A model generated the notes under the pieces. That model did not search any database, was not told the origin of the DNA, and was given only the letters and a program-made list of their open reading frames with translations. Below are positions 28,024-39,900 of a stretch of 64,000 bases of DNA, in pieces. Within the stretch, counting starts at the first letter, position 1. Each line of letters begins with the position of its first letter. This DNA comes from Legionellaceae bacterium (GTDB lineage: Bacteria > Pseudomonadota > Gammaproteobacteria > Legionellales > Legionellaceae), in contig JAUYSP010000028.1 in NCBI GenBank assembly GCA_030696305.1, forward strand, positions 62,001 to 126,000, in the 5' to 3' direction. A program made the translations under genes and the position numbers.

Positions 28024-29247
28024 ATGACATTTTTGAGTATAACGCTTCCCTCTGCTTCCATTCGCCCTCGTATTTGGTTGGTAGCTACTTCATTTGTATT
28101 ACTACAATTTTTTTTACAATTATCATCTGGTGTAGTAATTGGGTCTATTATGCATGAAATGCATCTTACAACATTTATGGCAGGCATACTCAGCAGTTCG
28201 TTTTATATTATTTATACCCTATTACAAATACCCGTTGGCATTCTATGTGACCGTAAAAACCCTAGACCGATACTCACAGTAAGTGCCTTACTGTGCTGCC
28301 TGGGATGCATTATCTTTGCGGCTAGTTATAGCTTACTTGGTTTATGCATCGGGCGTACATGTATTGGTATCGGATCCTCGTTTGCCTTTGTCGGGTTAAC
28401 CCATCTAGTACGACAACATTATCCTCTCAAACAATTTGCTTTTTTAATTGGTATTTCTGAAACGCTTAGTTTTATTGTGACGGTGTTTGGACTCATTGGG
28501 TTAGGACACATGATTGCAATTTGGGGTTGGCGAGATTTTATTGATACAGCTGCCATTGTGGCCGTGATTATTGCTTATTTATGTTGGAAATACATTCCCG
28601 ATGAAATGAAACCGCAAGAAGCGATACAAAAATATAGCAAACACCTGCTAAATGTTATCGCAAATAAACTGCTTTGGATTAACGGATTAATTATTGGATT
28701 AAGTTTTACAATCGTGACTGTATTTGGAGCTTTATGGGCCGTGCCCTTTTTACAAATGAAGCTCAATTGCTCCATGCAAAATGCATGTTTAATTAATGCT
28801 TTATTTTTTCTCGGCACAGGCTTCAGTTGCCCATTATTTGGCTACGTTTCTACCTTTGTCAAACAACGCAAGCTACTCATTATTGGTTCATATCTAGTAA
28901 CCGCATTATTCCTACTTACGATTCTGTATATACCAACTCAAAAAATAACTACAATTGGATTATTGATGTTTTTATTAGGTCTCGGTTGCGGAGCTTACAT
29001 TCTTGCTTATCCTATAAGCAACGAGCTGTCCTCTCCCGATTCCATATCAACATCTGCTGGCTTTACTAACACCTTAGCACTAATAACCACTCCACTATTA
29101 CAGCCGTTAATTGGCTATTTATTAGAGGCATTTAGTACAAACAGTCTATATACTATAAACAATTATCAGACATCACTTTTGATCTTGCCTTTTTGTTTAG
29201 TTCTAGCATCTATCTTAGTCTGTTTTTTACCCAAGGCCTCGCATTAA
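28024..29247 (+). CDS. Major facilitator superfamily transporter
   Basis: An inner-membrane transporter of 407 residues with about 12 hydrophobic helices and an MFS loop 2-3 motif (GILCDRKNPRP). The first half has the Arg-rich helix 4 region (GRTCIGIGSSFAFVG) common in prokaryotic MFS carriers. The two halves are separated by a charged loop (DEMKPQEAIQKYSKH). It resembles the many MFS paralogues of Legionellales, including the amino-acid-importing Pht group, but I cannot assign a substrate. The gene is 83 bp after proS with a hairpin between them, so it is likely independent. Confidence 0.85.
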   Translation: MTFLSITLPSASIRPRIWLVATSFVLLQFFLQLSSGVVIGSIMHEMHLTTFMAGILSSSFYIIYTLLQIPVGILCDRKNPRPILTVSALLCCLGCIIFAASYSLLGLCIGRTCIGIGSSFAFVGLTHLVRQHYPLKQFAFLIGISETLSFIVTVFGLIGLGHMIAIWGWRDFIDTAAIVAVIIAYLCWKYIPDEMKPQEAIQKYSKHLLNVIANKLLWINGLIIGLSFTIVTVFGALWAVPFLQMKLNCSMQNACLINALFFLGTGFSCPLFGYVSTFVKQRKLLIIGSYLVTALFLLTILYIPTQKITTIGLLMFLLGLGCGAYILAYPISNELSSPDSISTSAGFTNTLALITTPLLQPLIGYLLEAFSTNSLYTINNYQTSLLILPFCLVLASILVCFLPKASH

Positions 29248-29307
29248 GATCTATGCTCTGCAGGGCCAGGTAATACAAATTTAAGACAGCAGCACGCTTA
29301 ACGTTGC

Positions 29308-29988
29308 TTATCGATTGATAAAAGCAACCGCTTCTAAAGAATCTTGATTTTCTTCATCAAATGTTTGATCACCGGAAGACACTGCAATAATAGGTATATT
29401 TCTCTGATGTTGATGTCTTCTATCAAATTCTGTGTCGCCAGATTGAAATAAAATAATCCTAGGCAGTAATGTGCTAATTTGTGGTTGCTGTGAAGACTCA
29501 AATGAATGATTAAATGGATCTCGTAATTCTGCAAGTCTTTCAGAACTTTGCTGAGCTTCCATATCTAACCGCCGAATTTGTTCGATGAATATTGTATGCG
29601 TCTCTTGCAACCTTGTCTGTAAATAAGTCATGTAATTAATTATTTCATAAATTTCATCCATATTTTGTCCATTGAAGTGCTCTATGAAGTCCTTAGCATC
29701 GTCATTAAATAAAGTAACTATCTCAGCCATTTTTTTAACATTTAAGAATGTCTGCAGCGAGGTTCCATCATTTAAAGGTAATAATGGCGAATCAAATACC
29801 TCTAGAATTTGTCGATATGTTCTCCTGAGCATATCGATGCTGCTCTCAACTTCACATGAGTATTCTTCGGCAGATATTGCGACTGACTGTGGCACGGCAG
29901 TTGCGATAGCGGTAGCGGTAGGTAAGAATGACTCATTAAGTGCGTCATTAAGTATTCGATCTAATTCTGACTCGGATCTGTTTCTCAT
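29308..29988 (-). CDS. Hydrophilic protein with two short C-terminal repeats, unknown function
   Basis: I do not recognise this 226-residue protein. It has no signal peptide or membrane segment. Residues about 45-165 are predicted helical and partly coiled-coil (for example NYMTYLQTRLQETHTIF). Near the C-terminus two short copies of a motif occur: FQSGDTEFDRRHQ and VSSGDQTFDEENQ. The final 20 residues are acidic (DEENQDSLE), like the E-block of Dot/Icm substrates. It is monocistronic and convergent with the MFS gene. An effector role is inference. Confidence 0.5.
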   Translation of the reverse strand: MRNRSESELDRILNDALNESFLPTATAIATAVPQSVAISAEEYSCEVESSIDMLRRTYRQILEVFDSPLLPLNDGTSLQTFLNVKKMAEIVTLFNDDAKDFIEHFNGQNMDEIYEIINYMTYLQTRLQETHTIFIEQIRRLDMEAQQSSERLAELRDPFNHSFESSQQPQISTLLPRIILFQSGDTEFDRRHQHQRNIPIIAVSSGDQTFDEENQDSLEAVAFINR

Positions 29989-30142
29989 AATAATATATTC
30001 CCATATATGATAATAATGGGTATTTTAACATCAATTTAATCGATTTTAAAGCACGGGTACGCGTAAATTAATCATAAATACAAGGAGCAATAGGCTGGGC
30101 CTTAGCCCGCGCGTTGCTGATCACGCTAACAATCCTCAATCA

Positions 30143-31042
30143 TTAGCCCAACATATCGCTACTTAGCATACAAAAACCTCGTTTATCTTTATCGCTCACA
30201 AATCCCGTGATCACTGCATTTTGCTGAGCAATATCTTTTAAAATTAAATGCATTTTTGGTGAAGCAATACGAATTAACCAAGAACTATCCTCTTGTTGGT
30301 CCACACGAATAAATTGAGAGATAGCCGAAGAAATACCCTCCGTATTAAATAAGCCCGCTACAGCGCCTCGTAATGCATCAGACTCAAGAACTTTCATCGA
30401 ATATAAACCACTCCCATCTTGAAATCGACACAACAAGCCGTCTAACTGATGCACTTTATCTTTAGTACTTGTTAACCAGATTTGACGAAACCAAGCATTT
30501 TTAGCGGTTACAAATTGCTCTTTATCATCAGTTTGCACAAGACCATTTAATTGACCTGTTTGTACAACAATGAAAGAAATTCCATGCCTAAAATAGCGTG
30601 TTACCGGTTCGTGTTCGGGTTGATTCAACATATCAACTTTGAAATTAAACCCATGCTTATTTGGGTCTTTTAATCCGAAAATCCAACTATCATTAATTGT
30701 ATTAAAACGAAGGAACGCCCGACCAACCGACCAGTTGTAATTATCTGAGTCATTAATTTGAGCCTGGCTGTCTTCTTGCAAAATCATCTGTTTAGTTTGC
30801 GCATCAAATAAGGCTACAGTCGCATGAAATAAAGTCCCATCACGTTGCATTTGGAAAAAATAATCATAATCTTCGCCATTTTCATTAGTCACCATCCCTG
30901 AAAATACCCAATTAGCATGGGTCACCTCAGCAGGCAAAAAACCATGTGGTATATCTTCTGATTCTGCAGCATAGGAATATCCACTTGTAACAATAAAAAT
31001 ACAGACTAAACATCTAAATATAAAATGCCATGCAATACTCAT
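30143..31042 (-). CDS. Secreted protein of unknown function downstream of lpxK
   Basis: A 300-residue exported protein from the ATG at 31042, which has a GGAGA ribosome-binding sequence; the longer in-frame start at 31099 lies inside lpxK and adds no signal-like sequence. The signal peptide ends at SGYSYA. The mature part is beta-rich, with WVFSGMVTNENGEDYDYFFQMQ near its start, recalling the lipocalin-like AttH/CrtC fold; that resemblance is weak. It begins 17 bp after lpxK, so it shares the msbA-lpxK transcript. Envelope function is likely from context, but unproven. Confidence 0.6.
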   Translation of the reverse strand: MSIAWHFIFRCLVCIFIVTSGYSYAAESEDIPHGFLPAEVTHANWVFSGMVTNENGEDYDYFFQMQRDGTLFHATVALFDAQTKQMILQEDSQAQINDSDNYNWSVGRAFLRFNTINDSWIFGLKDPNKHGFNFKVDMLNQPEHEPVTRYFRHGISFIVVQTGQLNGLVQTDDKEQFVTAKNAWFRQIWLTSTKDKVHQLDGLLCRFQDGSGLYSMKVLESDALRGAVAGLFNTEGISSAISQFIRVDQQEDSSWLIRIASPKMHLILKDIAQQNAVITGFVSDKDKRGFCMLSSDMLG

Positions 31043-31059
31043 ACTGAGTTCTCCATATT

Positions 31060-32046
31060 TTAAGTATCTATTCCGCATTTGCCATACAATGCCCGCCAAA
31101 AATCGCCACTTAATTCAGCATTTACCGGTAAAAAATACATATTGTCAGTGGCAAATGGCATACATTTTACCGCATCTTTTTCCGTCATCACCACTGTGTT
31201 TTTAAACGCTGCAAAATCACTATATTGAAATCTATAATGATCAGGAAAAGCATATGGCTCAAAAGAAATACCCAACAATTTTAATGTTAGAAAAAATCGC
31301 TCTGGATTCCCAATTCCAGCCACCGCAGTTACTGGAAGGCAAAGATCTGACCAGGATATCGTTTTTCCACTTCCTACTTGCACTAATAAACCAGGTGCTA
31401 ATTTCATACGATACGCATTGCATAGCAATGGATTTTGTTCTAATCCATCACCATTTACTACAATAAAATCAACTTTATTTAGACGACTTGGGCCTTCACG
31501 TAAAGGGCCCGCGGGTAAACACAACCCATTACCAAAACCACGCATGCCATCGACTACCACGATTTCAATTGCACGTCCCATCGCGTAATGTTGCAAACCA
31601 TCGTCACTAATAATGATTTGGCTTTGATACTTATCCAACAAGTACTGTACTGCCTCGTTACGTTTTGGCGCAATAACAACGGGGCATTTTGTTTTTTTTG
31701 CTAAAAGTAACGGCTCATCACCAACATCTAATGCAGCATCGCTTAGATCAACTTCATGAGGAAACTGTCTAATAGATGCCCCATAACCTCGGCTAACAAT
31801 TCCCACACGTAAGCCGAGTGCACTGAATCTCTCGGCCAAAACAATAACCAGTGGTGTTTTACCAACCCCCCCCACCGTTAAATTTCCCACTACGATAATC
31901 GGAACATCAAATCTATGTTGGGCAATCAGCCGATAATAAGTATGTCTTACCCAGGTGATTGATTGATATACCAAGGCAAATGGCCATAGTAACCAACGCA
32001 CCCAATGGCGTTCATACCAAATCCAATTAAGCAATCTGTTCTTCAT
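31060..32046 (-). CDS. lpxK: Tetraacyldisaccharide 4'-kinase
   Basis: LpxK phosphorylates the 4' position of the lipid A disaccharide at the inner membrane. The P-loop is VVGNLTVGGVGKTP (about residues 51-64), followed by the SRGYG motif and DDGLQH, all typical. The 328 residues match the family. It overlaps the end of msbA by 20 bp, so the pair is coupled, the same order as in E. coli. The N-terminal hydrophobic helix serves as membrane anchor. Confidence 0.96.
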   Translation of the reverse strand: MKNRLLNWIWYERHWVRWLLWPFALVYQSITWVRHTYYRLIAQHRFDVPIIVVGNLTVGGVGKTPLVIVLAERFSALGLRVGIVSRGYGASIRQFPHEVDLSDAALDVGDEPLLLAKKTKCPVVIAPKRNEAVQYLLDKYQSQIIISDDGLQHYAMGRAIEIVVVDGMRGFGNGLCLPAGPLREGPSRLNKVDFIVVNGDGLEQNPLLCNAYRMKLAPGLLVQVGSGKTISWSDLCLPVTAVAGIGNPERFFLTLKLLGISFEPYAFPDHYRFQYSDFAAFKNTVVMTEKDAVKCMPFATDNMYFLPVNAELSGDFWRALYGKCGIDT

Positions 32047-33802
32047 GTTCTAAGTGCGTATATTGCATTTGATATAATTTTGAATAATAGCCATTATATT
32101 CTAATAATTGCTGATGCGTTCCGATTTCAACAACCCGCCCTTGATCTAAAACAATGATTTTATCTGCCCGTTTAATAGTAGATAAACGATGCGCTATGAC
32201 TAAGGTAGTTCTGTTTTTAACGATGTGCTCTAAAGCCGCTTGGATATATCGTTCTGATTCATTATCTAATGCAGAGGTTGCTTCATCCAAAATAAGAATG
32301 GGCGCATCTTTCAGAATAGCGCGGGCGATAGCTAGTCGTTGACGTTGACCACCAGAAAGTAACACCCCATTTTCACCTACTCGGGTATCATAACCTTGTT
32401 CTAATACGGCAATAAACTCATGGGCATAAGCTAAACGTGCGGCTTCAACAATTTCTTCGCGGGTAACATGAGCGCGGCCATAAGCGATATTATTTGCAAT
32501 CGTATCATTAAATAGGGTCACATGTTGACTCACCACCGCCAAGCATTGCCGCAGACTAGCTAGTGACATTGTATCAATAGACATGCCATTAATACTAATT
32601 TTGCCTTGTGTTACCTCATAAAATCGAGGTAATAAGCTCGCAATAGTCGTCTTACCACTTCCTGAATGCCCTACTAACGCGACAGTTTCACCTGCCTTGA
32701 TGGCAAAATTAACCTGATGTAATACTGACGGTCCTTGTCGATAAGCAAACGATACGTTTTCAAACTTAATATTACACGGTAAAGTAGGCATGAACGTTTG
32801 CCCTTCGAACGATTCAATTGGTTTGTCTAACAAAGAAAATACACTTTCAGCACCAGCTAAGCCTCGTTGAATAGTTGCATTCAAGGTAGTTAAGGTTTTT
32901 AATGGCTTAATCAGCTGTAACATCGCTGCAATAATAGCCAAAAATGCACCGGCCGTTACAATGATTACCGCTTTCAACTGAATAGCAGCAAAAATAATTG
33001 CCGCAATGCCAATTGCAATGATTAATTGTACTGAAGATACATTAATAGCTTTAGAGAGGGCTACTTTCATATCGTTACGACGAGAAGCTTCCGTCGCTTG
33101 ATTAAACTTATCGACTTCATACTGTTCACCACCAAAAACTCGCACAACACGGTAACCATCAATTACTTCAGCTGCAATCTCAGTGACTTGCCCCATTGAT
33201 TTTTGTACACGATGGCTAATTCGACGAATGCGCTTATTCGTATAATTAACCACCATGCCAATGAATGGGATAGTTAACAAAAACATCACCGATAATTGCC
33301 AGCACACAATCATCATCACACTGAGCAGACCAATCAACAAACAAGTATTTTGTACAAAATCAGTCAGTGCATCTGCGCTGACTTGCGCGACTTGTTCTAC
33401 GTCGTATAAAATTTTAGACAGTAGCTCACCAGATGTGGCTTCGTCATAATAATCAGCAGGTAATTTAGTAATGTGATCAAAGACGCGCTGTCGTAAAACA
33501 TTAACTACTGAGCGCGCCACCCAAGTCATGCAATAACTTCCCGCCGAACTAACCAAGCCTCGAATAGAAATACCAAATAAAATAATTAAAGGAATATGGC
33601 GAACAAATGTCATATCAACATTAATCAGCCCCTTATCAAGAAAAGGCCGTAGCATATAAGTTAATCCAGCATCAATCATGCTGTAGATCACATTAGCTAA
33701 AATACCAAACAATAAAACAGGCCAAAATGGTTTAACATAGCCGAGTAAACGCCGATAGAGAGGCCATGCTTTACCATGGAATTTTTGGTTGGTATTTTTC
33801 AT
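32027..33802 (-). CDS. msbA: Lipid A export ATP-binding/permease MsbA
   Basis: A homodimeric ABC exporter that flips lipid A-core across the inner membrane. The 591 residues comprise six membrane helices (about residues 25-310) and one ATPase domain with Walker A VGHSGSGKTT, signature LSGGQRQRLAIARA and Walker B ILILDEATSALD. It is followed by lpxK with a 20-bp overlap. The NRPS gene upstream is on the same strand, 121 bp away, so read-through from it is possible. Confidence 0.96.
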   Translation of the reverse strand: MKNTNQKFHGKAWPLYRRLLGYVKPFWPVLLFGILANVIYSMIDAGLTYMLRPFLDKGLINVDMTFVRHIPLIILFGISIRGLVSSAGSYCMTWVARSVVNVLRQRVFDHITKLPADYYDEATSGELLSKILYDVEQVAQVSADALTDFVQNTCLLIGLLSVMMIVCWQLSVMFLLTIPFIGMVVNYTNKRIRRISHRVQKSMGQVTEIAAEVIDGYRVVRVFGGEQYEVDKFNQATEASRRNDMKVALSKAINVSSVQLIIAIGIAAIIFAAIQLKAVIIVTAGAFLAIIAAMLQLIKPLKTLTTLNATIQRGLAGAESVFSLLDKPIESFEGQTFMPTLPCNIKFENVSFAYRQGPSVLHQVNFAIKAGETVALVGHSGSGKTTIASLLPRFYEVTQGKISINGMSIDTMSLASLRQCLAVVSQHVTLFNDTIANNIAYGRAHVTREEIVEAARLAYAHEFIAVLEQGYDTRVGENGVLLSGGQRQRLAIARAILKDAPILILDEATSALDNESERYIQAALEHIVKNRTTLVIAHRLSTIKRADKIIVLDQGRVVEIGTHQQLLEYNGYYSKLYQMQYTHLEHEEQIA

Positions 33803-33923
33803 AAATTAATTTTAACGATTAAAGCGCCAGATTGTACTATCTATTACAACAAAGCGCCAATCTTAGTACGCGGCCTCAAGGCAAGATCTTGATGAAAAAA
33901 TCAAAATTAATTACCACTACGAG

Positions 33924-36900
33924 TTAAAGAATCCTTATCAATTGTTCAACAATTTCTTTTGTTCTCGTAATTATATCTTCATGTGTCGTATCGATTTTAA
34001 TGATTTTAACAGGTTTATCAGTTATGCATCCTATATTATTATCTTCAAGACACGAGGCATCTACTTCATCCTCTGTTACTAAAGCTAAGTTTTTTTTAGT
34101 AGCCTTAAATAATACTATTTCAGAGTGGAACAGCCTGTTTGTTAAATCGTTCCGCAATTGAGCGACAATATCCATATTCTTCAACAGTCGTTTAATATAA
34201 TCACCAGGGAGCCCTATTGTTTTAAATTGTTTTTTTGTCAATAGCCTGTTTTTTGGAGACACTTTTTTTATAGATGAATCGCAGTGCAGCACAGTATCCA
34301 GTAAAAATACTTTAATATTAGTCTTGCCTTGTTGCTCCAGCTGATAAGCCATTTCAAGCGCGATATTCCCACCTAACGACCAGCCACATAAAATAATTTC
34401 GGCATCAAAAGCGTGAGTCGACTCGATTTGCTCCAAGTAATATCGAGTTAATTCAGTTAGATTATTTATTTTTATATCATAATACAAGTATGCATTATCA
34501 ATACCAACAGCATGATAATACCCCATTAACTCATCGGCAATGCTCTGATAGGCCTCACATCCAACATAGGCCGCATGAAAAAAATAAATTTTTTTATTAG
34601 AAGCGCCTTCATTCATGAATTTAATAACGGAAGGGCCTCGACTTTCACTCATCAATTTCTCTGATAAATTTGCAATGCTCTTATGAGTGAAAATATCAGC
34701 AATTGATAGTCGATGCCCATAGCTCTGTAATTTTTTGTTCATTTGCGTCACAAGGTGTATGGCCAATATTGAATGACCACCTAATTTAAAAAAGTCATCA
34801 TAAATCCCTATTTTTTCCATCCCCAAAGCCAATTGCCAGATGTTGACCATCATACGTTCAAAAGTATTACGAGGCGCAACATATTGACTTTGATTTTGAG
34901 TGGATTCAGGTAAGGGCAAGGCTTTTCTATCTAATTTGCCGTTGATGGTTAAGGGGAACGACTCCATTGCAATAAAAATACTCGGAATCATATAGTCCGG
35001 AAGCTTGTTTCTTAAATAATCATCCAACGACTCTTTTGTTTGCCCCACGTAATAGGCAATCAGCTTCGCATCATGGGAAAGGACTACGCATTGCTTGATG
35101 TCAGGATGGATTGAAAGTGCAGTCTCAATTTCACCTAACTCAATACGATAACCACGGATTTTGACCTGGAAGTCGTTACGACCTATATATTCAATGTTGC
35201 CATCAGTTAGCCATCTGACTAAATCGCCAGTCTTGTATAGTCGTCCTTCGCCAAATGGATTGTTGATAAAGCGCTCTTTGGTTAGTTCAGGTTGATTGAG
35301 ATAACCTCTCGCAAGACCTGCGCCGCCTATGTAGAGCTCGCCTATGACACCGATGGGAAGCGGATTGAAGCTAGAATCAAGGATGTAGGTCTGCTCGTTA
35401 CTCATTGGCCGGCCAATAACGTTACAAGGCAAAGAACCATGAAGAGCAAATATCGTGCTCCAGATGGTTGTTTCTGTTGGACCATAAACACCGTAGACAG
35501 CAGAGCATAGCTCCCTCAGTCTTAAAGATACTGACTCAACCAGCGCTTCTCCACCTATAAGACAAATGACATCTTTTAATTTGGTTACAGGTAAGATATC
35601 TAGTAACTGCGCCCAAATAGAAGGCGTTTGTTGAATAAAGTTTATTGGATGCTGATTGAAATCAGCGCTTGCACGAGACAAATCAGATAAAACAAGCACG
35701 CCACCTTGCGTGAGCGTCAGGCCATATTCAAGCCCAAAAATATCAAAAATATAATGCGTTAATGCTAGTGTACATAATGGTTTGCCAAGATTATATAATT
35801 CGCTCTGCGAGAAGGAGCGTATAAACGCACTCAAACTCCGATGCTCAACCGTAACCCCTTTCGGTTTCCCTGTAGTTCCCGACGTATAAATCACATAAGC
35901 CAAATCATTTGGGTTGATTGTTATGACTAGATTCTTTTTAGATCCCTGACGGTAAAGCCTGTCTTTTAAGCTATTATCTAACACCAAACTCGCTTTAGTA
36001 TCTTCTAAAATATAATCAATCCGCTCTTGTGGGTAACTCGGGTCAATCGGTACATAAGCACACCCTGCTTTGAGAATTCCAAGAATCGCCACTATCATTT
36101 CTAGAGAGCGGTCCATGCAAATAGCAACCAGCTCACCTGGGTTTTGTTTGCGGATGTATCTCGCTAGTTGATTTGCTTCTTCGTTCAGCTGCTTATAAGT
36201 CAATTGTTGCTCTTCAAACACAGCCGCTATGTTATTTGGGGTCCTTTTGACTTGCTCTTCAAATAATTGATGAATGGTCTTGTCTTTTAGATAATCCCTT
36301 TCTGTTTTGTTCCAATCAATTACGATTTGCTGGTATTCTTCTTTTGTCAGTAAATTTAATGCGTGATGGGGCTTTGTATGTTGCGCTGCAATTTGCTCAA
36401 AAATAAGCTTATACTGCCCCAGAATTTGCTGAGCCTTGGTATCATCTAAACAATCGCCATCGTATTTTAATCCTACATTGAGCCCCTCTTTATTTTCATA
36501 AGCTATGATACTTAAGGGATAATCTAATTTCTCAATAGCACCCCTAAAGCGCAATCGCAATGAAGCATCTTCAACCGCCTCATCCAGCGGATAATTCTCA
36601 AACACAAATAAACTATGGAATAAACGAGCACCGTCTTTCTGTAACGAAGCAAGCTCTGCAAAACTGTGCTCATTCATCGCCAATACATCTGCTTCAATTT
36701 GCTTTAATTGCTCAAGAATAGTTTCGCTGCCCCTCCAGTCAATCACCAAAGGGAGTGTGTTAATATAAAGCCCTACACTTGATTCGATGCCTGGAACAGG
36801 TAGTGCTCGACCAGATACCGTCGTGCCAACAATGGTTTGCTCATCTCGAGTATAGCTATGAATCAATTTATGCCAGGTAAATTGGGCCAGCACGTGCAAG

Positions 36901-39900
36901 GTCAAGCCTTGTTGCTGAAGAAAGCTTTTTGGAATCATAAGCACTATAGTTACTTGCTTAGGTGTAGTCACAACCCGTGCTTGCTCAAGATTTGTCGTGT
37001 GGCTTAAGAGTGCATTTAAATCATTCGCATACTCAACTGCCTGCAACTTGGTTTGCCAGTACGCCGCGGCTTGGCTTTTATTCGCCGCAATATAAGCTTG
37101 TGCTTGCAAATACGCATTATCCGGAAGAACCTCTGGCGTTATATGTTGAATGAGTGCTTGATAGTATCGATGCACCTGGCTTAGCAATATCGGACCACTC
37201 CAACCGTCCGCAATAACATGATGCTCAGATTTCAGTAACGTATAATGTGACTCATCGTGCTTCATCAGATGAATACGTAATTGCGTCGGTCGCTGCAAAT
37301 CAAAAGCGATTGCCCGCTCAGCTTGCTGTATCGCATCCACTGAAGACACCGTCTCATGATAGATGAAATCAAAATAACCTTCGGCTGTGATAATCTGAAT
37401 GACATCCTCATCCCAATTAAAATAAGTCCTTAAAATGGGATAGGTTTGAATCGCTAATGACCATGCTTTCTTATAAGCATCTACGTTGATGGGATTATGA
37501 TAATCCAGTAAAAACTGCACCCGATAAGCATCATCATCTGGTTGCGACAGCGCATGATAGATAAAACCTTGTTGCAAACTGCTGGCTTTATAGATTGCCT
37601 CAATCTTTGGGTCACGCGATTGTAGCTCATCCAATAAACTTCGACTGATTGTAATCGTATTAAAATCGCTCGGCGTATAATAACTTCGCTCGGCTCGAAT
37701 ACAATGTTGAATAATCTCCGTTAAACGTGCTTTAAACCGCTCAGCAATCAAAGTAGCATCGCCAGTATGCGTTCTGATATTAAAACGCAACCTGTGGTTA
37801 ACAACCAAACCATTCATGCTTAAGAGACAAGGCTCTATATTATCCGGGTGAACACTCTCTCCTGATGACTTATCCGCTAATTGCCACACGTCTTCTTGAC
37901 TATCAAATTGCCCTAAATAGTTAAAGGTCACATCAGGAAGCTTAGCCTGACTGAAGAACGCACCAAAACCAATGCCTTTATTGGGAATTTTACGCAAGCT
38001 CTCTTTAATGTGTTGGATACTTTCTGCAATACTTTCTTTGATGCACAGCTTTACTGGGTACTGCGTGGTAAACCAACCCATCGTTCGCGAGACATCAATC
38101 GCTTCATCAATCGATTCTCGTCCATGCCCTTCTAGCGTAATGCTATTTGTCTCAGACCCCAAATAATCAGATAACGTGTAAGCTAGAGCTGTCAGAAGTA
38201 AATCGTTGATTTCTGTATGATAGGTCTTGCTGGCATCTGTTAATAATTGCAGGCTTAAGTCTTGGTCTAATTCACAGCGAGCAAACGATGGATGACTTGT
38301 CAGAGCAATCTCTTGGTTAGGTGTTACTTGATCTAACCAATAATCACGCTCAGTTGGATGCTCAGTCGGGTAGCGCTCTACTGCCGCTACCCATTGACGA
38401 TAACTACTGCTTTTGACACCCAGTGAGTCACCTGCATACAGCCGCTGAATATCATCTATTAATATCCGCCAGGAAACACCATCAATAATTAAGTGGTGAG
38501 CTGCAAAAAATAAGTAGCCTCCTGCAATATAACCCATTTGCCATAAAGGCCCTGCTTCCAAATTAAAGTGACTTTGCCATGCCGTACAGGATTCAAAATC
38601 CTGTGCTGTTTTAATCGCAGGAATACTTGTGCTATCTGTATAGGTTTGCTGACCATCCTTAAATCGCAACCGTAACACATCGTGTCGCTCCATGAGTGGG
38701 CCTAATATTTCATTAAGGCGTGCTACGGATAACTCGGGCGTGCGGACAATGAATGACTGGTTCCAATGGCCTGGCTGCTTAAGCTGCTTTGCAAAAAACC
38801 ATTGCTGTATCGGCAGTAGGCCAAAACTGCCTGTTAATAGCCCTTGCTCACCATAAAAAGCTTTACTTTGGCTTAGGCTTGTCGCTAACGCCTGTATCGT
38901 GCGTTGCGTGAAAATGTCTCTGACCCGAATGTCCATCCCCTCTCGCTGTAAGCGAGATGACACTTGAATACTTTGTATTGAATCACCACCCAGTCTGAAA
39001 AAATCATCCTGTATCCCAATTCGCTCAAGCTTTAATACCGACTGAAATACCTGGGCTATCAATAATTCATTGGCATTACGTGGTGCTATGTATTGTGCTT
39101 GGTTTTGAGTGAAATCAGGTGCTGGTAAAGCTTTTCTGTCTAATTTGCCATTAATGGTTAAGGGGAATGATTCCATTTTAATAAAAACACTCGGAATCAT
39201 ATAGTCTGGAAGCTTGTTTCTTAAATAATATTCCAATGACCTCTTGGTTTGCCCGACATAATAGGCAATCAGCTTGGCATCATGGGAGAGGACTGCACAT
39301 TGTTTGATGTCAGGATGCATTGAGAGCGCACTCTCAATTTCACCTAACTCAATACGATAACCACGGATTTTTACCTGGAAGTCGTTACGACCTATGTATT
39401 CAATGTTGCCATCGGCGAGCCACCTGACTAAATCCCCTGTCTTATATAGTCGCCCTTCGCCAAATGGATTATTGATGAAACGCTCTTTGGTTAGTTTGGG
39501 TTGGTTTAGATAACCTCTCGCAAGGCCTGCGCCGCCTATGTAGAGTTCGCCTATGACACCGATGGGAATGAGCTGAAGGGCTTGGTCTAGAACATAGACT
39601 TGAATATTTTGAATAGGCTTACCTATATAAACTTTATCTATGCCGCGTTCGCAAGCAAATGCTGTCACATCAATAGATGCTTCCGTGGGCCCATAAAGAT
39701 TATGAATTTCCAGCAAAGAACCACCAATGGCGTATGCAGCGTTGACTTGTGCCACAGAAAGCGCCTCACCACTGCAAAATATATATCTCAAAGCTGATGG
39801 GAGAGTCGGCATTGCCTGGGTAAATGCAGATAGCATACTGGGCACAAAATGTGTGATGGTTATACGATGATTAAGCATAAGTTGATACAAATATTCACTA

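Noticed and set aside
31043-31099. Longer N-terminus for the secreted protein after lpxK
   Set aside because: The upstream ATG at 31099 lies within lpxK; the ATG at 31042 has a good ribosome-binding site and directly precedes a signal peptide.
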